From: JBBSVE01 sp038233815
GTDB lineage: Bacteria > Pseudomonadota > Alphaproteobacteria > Rhodobacterales > Rhodobacteraceae
Direction: 5' to 3'
NCBI GenBank assembly: GCA_038233815.1
Contig: JBBSVE010000046.1
Location: 1-20,634, forward strand
DNA: 20,634 nucleotides
Position 1 is the stretch's first letter. The number at the start of each line of letters is the position of its first letter. Below, one piece after another: positions 7,373 to 14,887 of the stretch. The position numbers and the translations under genes are program-made. The notes beneath the pieces were generated by a model, which made no database searches, had not been told where the DNA came from, and saw only the letters and a program-made list of their open reading frames with translations.

Positions 7373-9030
7373 GTGCGTCCCTGCGTCGATTCCGGCCGGA
7401 TTTCTGGACTATCGTCACCGGTCTGATCCTGGCCGTTCTGGCCGTGTTTCTGATCCTGCCGATTCTGCGTGTGCTGCTCCTGAGCTTCGTCGATGCCAAG
7501 ACCGGCGGCATCACGTTAAGCAATTATGTCGAGGTATTTACCCGCAACTACTATCTGAGCGGTCTGCGCAATACGCTCTATGTCGCGTTCTTCGGCACCA
7601 TCGGGGCCTGCCTTCTGGGCATTCCTTTGGCCTTTTTCGTATCGCGTTTTCATATCCGGGGTCGCTCCTGGGTTTCTACGTTGGCCATTCTGGTGCTGGT
7701 GTCGCCCCCTTTCATCAGCGCCTATGCTTGGATCATGATGCTGGGATCGAACGGTTTCATCACGAATTTTCTCAGGAGCATCGGGGTTGCGACGCCGACG
7801 ATTTATGGCGCGGGTGGCATCATCCTCGTCTTCACGCTGAAGTTTTTTCCCTTCGTGTTCCTGATGACCCAGACCGCGCTGAACGCGGTCAACAAATCCT
7901 TCGAGGATGCCGCCGAAAACCTTGGCTGCGCCCCATGGGAGCGGTTTTTCAAGGTAACGATGCCGCTGGTCTTTCCCGCCATCTCCACCGGCGCGATCAT
8001 CTGCTTCGTGCTCTCGGTCGCGGATTTCGGCACGCCCGCGATCCTCGGCCACGGGTTTCGCACGCTGTCCACCATCGCGCTGTCGGCCTACAAGTCGGAG
8101 CTTGGCGGCGCGCCCACGATCGCTGTCACAGTGTCGATCATCATGATGGCGATCTCGATGCTGGCGCTGGTGGCACAACGCCGGATCCTCGCGCGACGCC
8201 GCTATGCCTCGAGCCTGACCAACCTGCCGGTGAAGGCGCGTCTGGCGGGATGGCGCAACGTCGCCATGCATCTCTTCTGTCACGGTGTCGTTCTGGTCGC
8301 GATGGCCCCGTCGCTGGTGGTCGTCTATACCTCGTTCCTGCAGACAAAAGGCCCGGTCTTCACCGGCGGCTACGGGTTGGAAAGTTATCGTCGGATCCTC
8401 TACGACGCCCCCGAGGCGATCGCCAACAGCTTCATGTTCTCGATCAGTGCCGTCATCCTGATCACGATATTCTCGTCGCTGATCTCCTACGTCATCGTGC
8501 GACGTGAGACGGTGGCGTCGGGCGCCATAGATTTCCTCCTGATGGTGCCCTACCTTGTGCCGGGCGTCGTGATGGCCATCGGTTTCGTCACCACATTCCG
8601 CACCGGGTCGTTCAACCTTTTCGGCACGGCGGGGCTTCTGATCCTGATTTATTTCATCCGCCGTATGCCCTACGGCGTGCGCTCGACGACTTCGAGCCTG
8701 CGCCAGATCAAGCCCTCGCTGGAGGAGGCGGCGATCAACCTCGGCGCGCCGCCGCTGAAGGCGTTCCTGACGGTCACGATCCCGCTGATCCTGCCCGGCC
8801 TGATCGTCGGCTCGCTGATGAGCTTCATTACCGCGATCAATGAGCTGTCCTCGACCATTATCATCTATGACGGCGGCACGATCACCATGCCGGTGAAGGT
8901 CTATCTCGCTGTGCTGGACGGCGAGTTCGGGCTTGCCGCGGCGCTGTCCACGGTGCTTTTGCTTCTGACTGGCCTGTGCGTCTATGTCGTGTTCCGTTTT
9001 GCCGACAACCGCGATTCTTCCTTTCTGTGA
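7369..9030 (+). CDS. ABC transporter permease, two permease domains fused in one protein
   Basis: A 553-residue inner-membrane protein of the iron(III)/2-aminoethylphosphonate permease type. It is a tandem fusion: two membrane domains of about six helices each, so one chain forms the whole channel. Both EAA loops that dock on the ATPase are present: EDAAENLG beginning at residue 179 and EEAAINLG at 452-459, each followed by the usual PL(V/I)xP segment. The first helix lies at about 13-40 after a short basic N-terminus (RRFRPDFW). This fused layout is common in FbpB-like and putative phosphonate importers. The start overlaps the ATPase stop as ATGA, and the phosphatase gene begins 7 bases after its stop, so all four genes look like one transcription unit. 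Confidence 0.92.
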   Translation: MSASLRRFRPDFWTIVTGLILAVLAVFLILPILRVLLLSFVDAKTGGITLSNYVEVFTRNYYLSGLRNTLYVAFFGTIGACLLGIPLAFFVSRFHIRGRSWVSTLAILVLVSPPFISAYAWIMMLGSNGFITNFLRSIGVATPTIYGAGGIILVFTLKFFPFVFLMTQTALNAVNKSFEDAAENLGCAPWERFFKVTMPLVFPAISTGAIICFVLSVADFGTPAILGHGFRTLSTIALSAYKSELGGAPTIAVTVSIIMMAISMLALVAQRRILARRRYASSLTNLPVKARLAGWRNVAMHLFCHGVVLVAMAPSLVVVYTSFLQTKGPVFTGGYGLESYRRILYDAPEAIANSFMFSISAVILITIFSSLISYVIVRRETVASGAIDFLLMVPYLVPGVVMAIGFVTTFRTGSFNLFGTAGLLILIYFIRRMPYGVRSTTSSLRQIKPSLEEAAINLGAPPLKAFLTVTIPLILPGLIVGSLMSFITAINELSSTIIIYDGGTITMPVKVYLAVLDGEFGLAAALSTVLLLLTGLCVYVVFRFADNRDSSFL

Positions 9031-9037
9031 GGTTCTG

Positions 9038-9991
9038 ATGCGGATTGAGGTGCAGAGCGTCTCCAAATATCGCCGCGGCGGCCAGCCCGGTGACGACGTG
9101 GTTGTCGTGCTCCCCGGTGTCATGTTCGGCGTGTTCGATGGTGCGACGGACCCGCTCGGCACCGTGATCGACGGTATCGGGGCCGGCCGGTTGGCCGCGC
9201 TGACAGTGGCCGCAGCGATGGCGTCGCTGGCCCTGTCCGGGCGTGCCGCGCCGATGGCGGGCATTGAGATCGTGGCCCACCTTACCGATGCGCTGGCTCA
9301 GCGTTGTGCGCCCCTGGGGCTGGAGATCCCGCCTTCGACCACGGCAGCGGTGGCGCTTGATTGTGGCAAGAACTGGCGTTTTCTTTCTGTCGGTGACAGC
9401 GGATTTCGATTGAACGGAAAAGAGCTCTATATAAACACCAAGATAATCGATGCCGTCTCGACCGCAGCACGCGTGGCAGTTTTCAAGGATCTGGCCAAGC
9501 GAATGGATCTGGAGCATACAGAACGTGCAGCAAGACGCGCGGTGCTTCTGGGCTTTGACGTCGCGGTCGCGGACGGGATGGTCACCGCTCAAAGTGCGGA
9601 TCGCATCATTGGCGAGACGATCCAGACCACGGGCCTTCCTGATCACGCCAAGGCCGTCCGTCTATTCCTCAAAGGAGGAATCAAGACCCAATTTCATTAT
9701 GCCAATCGCGCCGACCATGTTCTAGGGTTCGACTCATTGAATGGAACTCTTCCCACGCGCAACGAGCGGATCGACGCCATCCGGTCGAAACCTGAGATCA
9801 GCAGCATCGAGATCTTCTCCGACGGTTACCCTCAGATTCCCGAGGAGATATCGGCCCGTGCATGGGAAGAAGCATTTTATCAAGCCGAACTCAACGATCC
9901 CCATAAAACAGGAGATTTTGCGTCTGTCAAAGGATCGACCGGCGAAGAATTCTTTGATGACCGTACGGTCATTGCACTGACTGATTTGTGA
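9038..9991 (+). CDS. PP2C-family (PPM) phosphatase-like protein
   Basis: A 317-residue protein with the landmarks of metal-dependent PP2C phosphatases, which remove phosphate from Ser/Thr with two Mn/Mg ions. Seen in order: GVFDGATD (31-38, with metal ligand Asp34 and Gly35), the STTAAVAL strand (100-107), SVGDSG (117-122), SDG (261-263, Asp262) and DDRT (307-310, Asp308). All expected metal ligands are present, so activity is likely. Residues 130-250 do not match the usual pattern well and may form a special insert. No membrane segment is seen, so it is cytosolic. The ATG at 9038 follows TGAGG (9028-9032) and lies 7 bases after the permease stop, implying the same operon. GC is about 70% at 9061-9120 and 9301-9360 but about 50% over 9661-9960. 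The target could be a protein or the imported solute. Confidence 0.78.
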   Translation: MRIEVQSVSKYRRGGQPGDDVVVVLPGVMFGVFDGATDPLGTVIDGIGAGRLAALTVAAAMASLALSGRAAPMAGIEIVAHLTDALAQRCAPLGLEIPPSTTAAVALDCGKNWRFLSVGDSGFRLNGKELYINTKIIDAVSTAARVAVFKDLAKRMDLEHTERAARRAVLLGFDVAVADGMVTAQSADRIIGETIQTTGLPDHAKAVRLFLKGGIKTQFHYANRADHVLGFDSLNGTLPTRNERIDAIRSKPEISSIEIFSDGYPQIPEEISARAWEEAFYQAELNDPHKTGDFASVKGSTGEEFFDDRTVIALTDL

Positions 9992-10068
9992 AGGTTTAGG
10001 CTCCAGACCAGCTTCGATAATGTAGCCGCCCCCCGACTGCATCGAGGTGTGACCTGCTCCCCTGAGAA

Positions 10069-10881
10069 TTATGAGTTAGTTCTGTTGCGGTTTTGGCCTT
10101 CCTTTGACGGATCAGCATATTCGCGTGGTGTCGGGACGGCGAGGCTTGAGTGCGGGCGGTGATGGTTGAAGTCCTCGCGCCATGCTGCCACTAAATTGCG
10201 GGCATGGCGCAGGGTGTCGAACAGGTGCTCGTTTCGCAACCGGCTGTTGAAGCTCTCCACAAAACCGTTCTGCAAGGGCTTTCCGGATGCGCTGTCGTGC
10301 CACTCGACTCCTCGGTCCTCCTGCCACTTCAGGATCGCGTTGCTGGTCAGTTCCGTCCCGTTGTCCGAGACCGCCATGCAGGGGCAGCCTCGCATCTCGG
10401 CAATTCGGTCCAACTTGCGGGCCACACGGATGCTTGACAGTGATGTGTCATCGACAGCCGCCAGACATACCCGGCTGAAGTCGTCGATCACGTTCAGGAT
10501 CCGGAACCGGCGTCCACAGGACAGGCGGTCGGACAGGAAGTCGAGGCTCCAGCGCTGGTTCGGTCCCTGCGGGATTGCCATCGGTGCTCTTGTGCCCAAG
10601 GCACGCTTTCTCCCGCCGCGTTTGCGTACTGTCAGGCCCTCCTCCTCTTTGTAGATGCGACACAGCTTCTTCCAATGCACCGCCCAGCCCTCCCGCCGCA
10701 AAAGTACATGCAGCCGCCGATACCCGAACCGTCGTCGCTCCGACGACAGATCCTTCAGTCGTGCCCACAAGTCAGTGTCTTCCGATCGCGTCGGCGGTCG
10801 TCGATACACACGCGGATCGATCTCCACCAAAGCGTAGGCTCGCCATTGTCGGTATCCCTTCTGTGTCATGGCCCAGCCCAC
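10069..10881 (-). CDS. IS3-family transposase OrfB (DDE integrase core)
   Basis: A 270-residue frame for the catalytic part of an IS3 transposase. The N-terminal part has the HTH_21-type segment (RRFGYRRLHVLLRREGW, 51-67). The rve core carries Asp114 (WSLDFLSD), Asp173 (VSDNGTEL) and Glu209 (NGFVESFNSRL), so the DDE triad is complete. The GTG at 10881 is used here as a nominal start; in IS3 elements OrfB is normally made as an OrfA-OrfB fusion by -1 frameshifting on an A-run, and the OrfB frame is open upstream of this point. Since OrfA is broken, full transposase is unlikely to be made from this copy. Confidence 0.88.
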   Translation of the reverse strand: MGWAMTQKGYRQWRAYALVEIDPRVYRRPPTRSEDTDLWARLKDLSSERRRFGYRRLHVLLRREGWAVHWKKLCRIYKEEEGLTVRKRGGRKRALGTRAPMAIPQGPNQRWSLDFLSDRLSCGRRFRILNVIDDFSRVCLAAVDDTSLSSIRVARKLDRIAEMRGCPCMAVSDNGTELTSNAILKWQEDRGVEWHDSASGKPLQNGFVESFNSRLRNEHLFDTLRHARNLVAAWREDFNHHRPHSSLAVPTPREYADPSKEGQNRNRTNS

Positions 10882-10904
10882 GGCTCGCCGCCGCGCACCA
10901 AGCC

Positions 10905-11171
10905 TCAGAAGTTTTTCCCAGCATCTCCTTCAGCGTGGAAACATCCGTCGTCTGTTCGGCCAGCAACCTCTTGAGCGTGGCGTTCCCGACCTCAAGCGAC
11001 CTCAGCTTCTTTGCATCCGAAATGTTCATGCCGCCGAACTTGGCACGCCATTAATAAAAGGTCGCATCGCTGACGCCGTGCGTGCGGCATAAATCCTTCG
11101 CGCCAAGCCCTGCCTGATGCTCCTTCAGAATGCCGATGATCTGTTCCCCCAGTGAATCTTGATCGCTTCAT
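10905..11171 (-). pseudogene. IS3-family OrfA, frameshifted and interrupted
   Basis: This is the degraded first gene of the insertion sequence. Starting at 11171 the frame reads MKRSRFT, the usual IS3 OrfA start, then goes out of frame at a G-run. One base later the expected frame resumes: it reads on as an OrfA helix-turn-helix (GLGAKDLC, then GVSDATFY), hits TAA where an Asn or Lys codon is expected, and continues as WRAKFGGMNISDAKKL, then TLKEMLGK. At the frameshift site the A-run is five long (GGGAAAAAC); with one more A the frame would end in the usual GKNF stop. So there is one insertion, one nonsense change and a probable one-base deletion. Confidence 0.75.
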
Positions 11172-11358
11172 CGGCTGTCTTTGGCTGGACATGAGAGGGA
11201 AGGTCCCATCTTGGATATTGAGCGGCCTGACCATTCCATGTGCCCGGCGCTGCGTTCATTGAGGAAGGGCATACTTGCGAGAATCAACGCGTCGAAATGC
11301 GGTGAAGGTCCGCGTCTGATCGGCCTTGGGAGAGAGATACCTTCTCCGAAAGGGCGCG

Positions 11359-12297
11359 TCAGAGCGCCGGAGCCATCACACAAGGCAGCTCGAATAGGAT
11401 CGACGCGCCTAGGAACGCGGTATTGCCCGAGGGATCGAAGGGTGGAGAGACCTCGACCACGTCGGCGCCCACGATGCATACGCCCGCGAGGTTACGGACC
11501 ACCTCGAGCGCCTGAAAGCTGTTCGGTCCGCCAATCTCGGGCGTCCCCGTGCCGGGCGCGAAGGCCGGATCGACGAAGTCGATGTCGTAGGAGATGTAGG
11601 TGTCGCCGTCGCCCGCGATCGCCCCCGCCCCCGCCATCACGTCGGTCACGCCGCGCCCGTGGAACTCCTGGATTGGAATGACGCGGATGTCGACGCTGTC
11701 TGCGAAATCGCGGTCCTCGTTGTCGTAGGTCGTGCCCCGGATGCCGATCATGCAGACGCGCTTGGGGTCGAGAAGCCCCTCCTCCAACGCGCGGCGGAAT
11801 GGCGTGCCGTGGGTGTATTTCGTACCGCCGAAATAGCCGTCAAAGAGGTCGGTGTGGCTGTCGAAATGGATCATGCCGAGGGGCGTTTTTTTTTCGCCAT
11901 CGCGCAGGATCGGCAAGGTCTTCAGATGGTCGCCCCCGCCGTAAGCGGCAGGATCCCCGCCGCCATCACCTTGGCATAAAAGGCGGTAATCCGCTCCATG
12001 CTGCCCATCAGATCGGCCGGGTTGGGCGGCAAGGTTCGCCGCCTCGACGGGGCGCACGCCGGTGATGCCATTCTGCGCCCGGATCATTGTCGAGAGGTCG
12101 CGCAGCTGGCGCGGACCGTGCGGCGGGCAGGCCCGGTTGGTCGTGCCGCTGTCCCACGGCACACCGATCAGGCCGATCTGCACCTCGCCCAGCCGTGGAT
12201 CCTCCAGCGCCACATGCGAAAGGCGCATGAATGTGGGAATGCCGGCGAAGCGCGGTAGATCGAGCCCGCATACGGGTTGAAAGAACGGGTCGCCCAT
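11359..12297 (-). CDS. agmatinase/ureohydrolase family protein with an internal out-of-frame segment
   Basis: A 312-residue open frame of the ureohydrolase family, which splits urea from agmatine or related guanidino compounds with two Mn ions. Metal ligands are present: His124 (GGGDHL), Asp146, His148 and Asp150 (HFDSHTD), Asp238 and Asp240 (SYDIDFVD). The family C-terminus VSPPFDPSGNTAFLGA is also there. Residues about 94-119 (bases 11941-12018) make no sense, but the neighbouring frame reads PADLMGSMERITAFYAKVMA there, the expected helix. Two compensating indels therefore garble about 26 residues; the right-hand one is in a G-run. ATG 12297 is preceded by AAAGGA, which fixes the start. The protein may be inactive, or the indels may be sequencing errors. 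It could equally be a guanidinobutyrase; the substrate is unknown. Confidence 0.78.
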   Translation of the reverse strand: MGDPFFQPVCGLDLPRFAGIPTFMRLSHVALEDPRLGEVQIGLIGVPWDSGTTNRACPPHGPRQLRDLSTMIRAQNGITGVRPVEAANLAAQPGRSDGQHGADYRLLCQGDGGGDPAAYGGGDHLKTLPILRDGEKKTPLGMIHFDSHTDLFDGYFGGTKYTHGTPFRRALEEGLLDPKRVCMIGIRGTTYDNEDRDFADSVDIRVIPIQEFHGRGVTDVMAGAGAIAGDGDTYISYDIDFVDPAFAPGTGTPEIGGPNSFQALEVVRNLAGVCIVGADVVEVSPPFDPSGNTAFLGASILFELPCVMAPAL

Positions 12298-12633
12298 CCC
12301 ATTCCTTTCTGATGACAATGGCACGGCCGTTTTGCTGGTAAGGGCGTCCGTGAAGCACCTTTCAGCAGAAATTCTTTCCGAAGCAGCCCCGCTGTCACGA
12401 TAGCGTGGGCGGGAGATTTCGGCACGACCGCAGGCGAAGATCCCGACGTAATCGTAGCAGTTGCAGGCGCGCTATCGAGCTGCACAGGATGCGGCACTTT
12501 ATCTGCCCAGATCCGCCCTATTTCGGCAAGACCGATCGGCTTCATCCGACGACGGAACGCTTGCACTACCAGAATGGAAAAATACGTGACGTAGATGAAA
12601 ACCGTCACCGACGTTCCACAAAAGTCGATCGAA
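12298..12633. other. gene-poor stretch between the agmatinase gene and tRNA-Lys
   Basis: About 336 bases. It holds the Shine-Dalgarno of the agmatinase gene at its left end and presumably that gene's promoter, which I could not place. Open frames cross it on both strands but have no ribosome binding site and no recognisable protein pattern, and one simply runs into the agmatinase gene. A weak hairpin lies at 12598-12615 (next entry). I see nothing else. Confidence 0.5.
12598..12615 (-). terminator. possible weak terminator downstream of tRNA-Lys
   Basis: On the minus strand, about 18 bases after the tRNA-Lys 3' end, AACGTC-GGT-GACGGTTTT forms a short four-base-pair stem followed by four T. 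This is weak for a Rho-independent terminator, but the position fits. Confidence 0.3.
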
Positions 12634-12709
12634 TGGTGAGCCGGTCGGGATCCGAACCCGAGACCTACTGATTAAAAGTCAGTTGCTCTACCAACTGAGC
12701 TACCGGCCC
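12634..12709 (-). tRNA. tRNA-Lys (anticodon UUU)
   Basis: A 76-base cloverleaf on the minus strand with encoded CCA. The acceptor stem GGGCCGG pairs with CCGGCTC (one G-U). The anticodon stem ACTGA/TCAGT holds loop CTTTTAA, giving anticodon UUU for lysine. The D arm (GTAGCTCAGTTGGTAGAGCA) and the T arm (CGGGTTCGGATCCCG) are standard. The 5' end is fixed by the stem at 12709, 11 bases after the -10 box of a good promoter. Confidence 0.97.
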
Positions 12710-12720
12710 ACGCGAGGCTG

Positions 12721-12749
12721 CTAGTAGAAACTTCGCCACAGAGGGTCAA
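12721..12749 (-). promoter_or_regulatory. sigma70-type promoter of tRNA-Lys
   Basis: On the minus strand TTGACC (12749-12744) and TACTAG (12726-12721) are separated by exactly 17 bases. The -10 box is 11 bases before the tRNA 5' end, so transcription should start a few bases upstream of the mature tRNA. The match and the position make this the clearest promoter in the window. Confidence 0.7.
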
Positions 12750-12802
12750 GCGCAAAACGGCGCTACTGGCCAATGCGCGGGCGGACCGGTAGAACGCGAC
12801 GC

Positions 12803-13636
12803 ATGATGCGCCATGACACCAGGACTGGCCTTGCGTTCACGAAAATGCATGGGCTCGGCAACCATTTCCTTGTGATCGAATCGCGCGGGCGCGGGGCCGT
12901 GGCGACGCCGGACGTGGTGGGCGCGTTGGGCGACCGGCACCGGGGCGTGGGATTCGACCAGTTGCTGGAGATCCGTGATGCGGAGGGTGCCGATGTCGCG
13001 CTGGATTTCTGGAATGCCGACGGCAGTCGCGCAGGGGCCTGCGGCAACGGCACCCGTTGCGTGGCTGATCTGCTGATGCGGCAGGGCGGTGGCGATGCCG
13101 TGACGCTCCAAACGCGGCGTGGCATCCTCTCCGCGCAGCGGAGGGCGGATGGCCTCGTCAGCGTCAACATGGGGGCGCCGCAATTGGACTGGGCCGAGGT
13201 GCCGCTGGCCCGCGCCGTCGATCCGATGCATCTGCCGCTGCCCGGCGATCCGGTTGCGGTTGGCATGGGCAACCCGCACTGCATCTTCTTCGTGGGCGAC
13301 GCGGACGGCGTGGACCTCTCTACTCTTGGCCCCCGTGCGGAGCACGATCCGCTTTATCCCGAGCGCACCAACGTGGAGGTGGTCAGCCTCTCCGCTCCGG
13401 ACCGCCTGCGGATGCGGGTGTGGGAGCGGGGGGCGGGCATCACGCTCGCCTGCGGATCGGGGGCCTGTGCCGTCGGCGTCGCGGCGCATCTGCGCGGCCT
13501 CACCGGGCGGCGCGTCACCATCGACCTCGACGGCGGCGCGCTGGAGATCGACTGGCGCGACGACGGCGTCCACATGGCCGGCCCCACCGCGCATGTCTTT
13601 GACGGCTGGCTGCCCGAAAGCGGGCTTGTCCCATGA
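12803..13636 (+). CDS. dapF: diaminopimelate epimerase
   Basis: A 277-residue cytosolic enzyme that converts LL- to meso-diaminopimelate, the last shared step to lysine and to the peptidoglycan cross-linker. The two catalytic cysteines are Cys80 (GACGNGTRC) and Cys217 (LACGSGACA), each in its standard motif. The N-terminus has the family start FTKMHGLGNHFLVIE (12-26). The start is either ATG 12803 or the adjacent ATG 12806; neither has a strong Shine-Dalgarno, and an in-frame ATG at 12773 is less likely. The stop overlaps the mtaB start (ATGA, 13633-13636). Upstream, tRNA-Lys points the other way, so the promoter should lie in 12750-12802, but I see no good boxes. Confidence 0.96.
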   Translation: MMRHDTRTGLAFTKMHGLGNHFLVIESRGRGAVATPDVVGALGDRHRGVGFDQLLEIRDAEGADVALDFWNADGSRAGACGNGTRCVADLLMRQGGGDAVTLQTRRGILSAQRRADGLVSVNMGAPQLDWAEVPLARAVDPMHLPLPGDPVAVGMGNPHCIFFVGDADGVDLSTLGPRAEHDPLYPERTNVEVVSLSAPDRLRMRVWERGAGITLACGSGACAVGVAAHLRGLTGRRVTIDLDGGALEIDWRDDGVHMAGPTAHVFDGWLPESGLVP

Positions 13637-14880
13637 CGCCCGTTTTTTCCACCCTCGGCTGCCGGCTCAACGCTTACGAGACAGAGGCGATGCGCGAGTT
13701 GGCCGCAGCATCGGGCCTGACCGACGCGATCGTGGTCAACACCTGCGCCGTGACCGCCGAGGCGGTGCGCAAGTCGCGTCAGGACATCCGCCGCCTCGCC
13801 CGCGAGCATCCGGGCAAGCCCGTCATCGTCACCGGCTGCGCCGCCCAGACCGAGCCCGCAACCTTCGCCGCCATGCCCGAGGTGACGCGCGTTCTGGGCA
13901 ACGCGGAGAAGATGGAGCCCGCCACGTGGGCGGCGCTCGTCCCCGACCTGATCGGCACCACGGAGCGGGTGCAGGTCGATGACATCATGGCGGTGCGGGA
14001 AACGGCGGGCCACCTGATCGACGGCTTCGGCCGCCACCGCGCCTATGTGCAGGTCCAGAACGGATGCGACCATCGCTGCACCTTCTGCATCATTCCGTTC
14101 GGGCGCGGCAACTCCCGCTCCGTCCCTGCGGGGGTGGTGGTGGAGCAGGTGAAGCGGCTGGTGAACAAGGGCTTTCTCGAGGTGGTGCTGACCGGCGTCG
14201 ACCTCACCTCCTGGGGTGCGGACCTGCCGGGGACGCCGCGTCTGGGCGATCTGGTGCGGCGTCTGTTGCGCCTCGTCCCGGATCTGGAGCGGCTGCGCAT
14301 CAGCTCGATCGATTCGATCGAGGTCGACGACCGGCTGATGGAGGCGGTGGCGACGGAAAAGCGTCTGATGCCGCACCTTCACCTCTCGCTCCAGCATGGC
14401 GACGATATGATACTGAAGCGAATGAAGCGCCGCCATTCGCGCGACGATGCGGTCCGGTTTTGCACCGAAGTGCGCCGCCTGCGTCCCGACATGGTCTTTG
14501 GCGCCGACATCATCGCGGGCTTTCCGACCGAGACGCAAGCGATGTCGGACGCCTGCCTGAGTCTCGTTGCGGATTGCGGGCTGACGTTCCTCCACGTCTT
14601 TCCCTACAGCGCACGCACGGGCACGCCCGCCGCCCGGATGCCGCAACTGCCGGGTCCGGTGATCCGGGACCGCGCCGCCCGGCTGCGGGAGGCGGGCGTC
14701 GCAGCCCTCGCCCGCCATCTCGCGGCGCAGGCGGGGACTGTGCACTGCGTCCTTACGGAAAGCCCCCGCATGGGCCGCACCGAACAGTTCACCGAGGTGG
14801 CGTTTGCCGCTGACCAGCCCGAAGGCCGTATCGTCACCGCCCGCATCACCGGGCAAGCGGACGGCACGCTGCTGGCCTGA
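13633..14880 (+). CDS. mtaB: tRNA t6A37 methylthiotransferase MtaB
   Basis: A 415-residue radical-SAM enzyme that adds a methylthio group to t6A at position 37 of tRNAs, giving ms2t6A. The N-terminal methylthiotransferase domain has its three cluster cysteines: Cys10 (TLGCRLN), Cys38 (VNTCAVT) and Cys69 (VTGCAAQ). The radical-SAM cluster motif is Cys145-x3-Cys149-x2-Cys152 (NGCDHRCTFCIIPFGRG). A short C-terminal region with features of a TRAM domain follows (residues about 360-415). The combination TLGCRLN with CAVTAEA points to MtaB rather than MiaB or RimO. It overlaps dapF by four bases, a pairing I recall from other alphaproteobacteria. Its stop lies only 7 bases from the stop of the converging LacI-family gene. 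Confidence 0.94.
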   Translation: MTPVFSTLGCRLNAYETEAMRELAAASGLTDAIVVNTCAVTAEAVRKSRQDIRRLAREHPGKPVIVTGCAAQTEPATFAAMPEVTRVLGNAEKMEPATWAALVPDLIGTTERVQVDDIMAVRETAGHLIDGFGRHRAYVQVQNGCDHRCTFCIIPFGRGNSRSVPAGVVVEQVKRLVNKGFLEVVLTGVDLTSWGADLPGTPRLGDLVRRLLRLVPDLERLRISSIDSIEVDDRLMEAVATEKRLMPHLHLSLQHGDDMILKRMKRRHSRDDAVRFCTEVRRLRPDMVFGADIIAGFPTETQAMSDACLSLVADCGLTFLHVFPYSARTGTPAARMPQLPGPVIRDRAARLREAGVAALARHLAAQAGTVHCVLTESPRMGRTEQFTEVAFAADQPEGRIVTARITGQADGTLLA

Positions 14881-14887
14881 TCCCGAA

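Larger units (their letters stand above)
10048..11208 (-). mobile_element. IS3-family insertion sequence, OrfA decayed
   Basis: The element is about 1.16 kb and lies on the minus strand, between the 3' ends of the phosphatase and agmatinase genes. It has the IS3 layout: a small OrfA (helix-turn-helix) followed in another frame by OrfB (DDE transposase). Candidate ends are TGTGACCTGCTCCCC at 10048-10062 and, read inward from the other side, TGGGACCTTCCCTCT from 11208 to 11194; ten of 15 bases agree. I could not find a matching 3-4 base target duplication outside these ends, so the ends are approximate or the copy is old. Confidence 0.8.

Noticed and set aside
7516..9264. Very long open frame on the minus strand opposite the permease and phosphatase
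   Set aside because: The composition (Arg, Asp, Gln, His runs) is typical of an antisense shadow in high-GC DNA; the + strand carries clear membrane helices and EAA motifs.
11168..11479. Minus-strand open frame spanning the edge of the insertion sequence and the gap up to the agmatinase gene
   Set aside because: No ribosome binding site or known motif, and it runs across two unrelated features; the 150-base gap seems non-coding.
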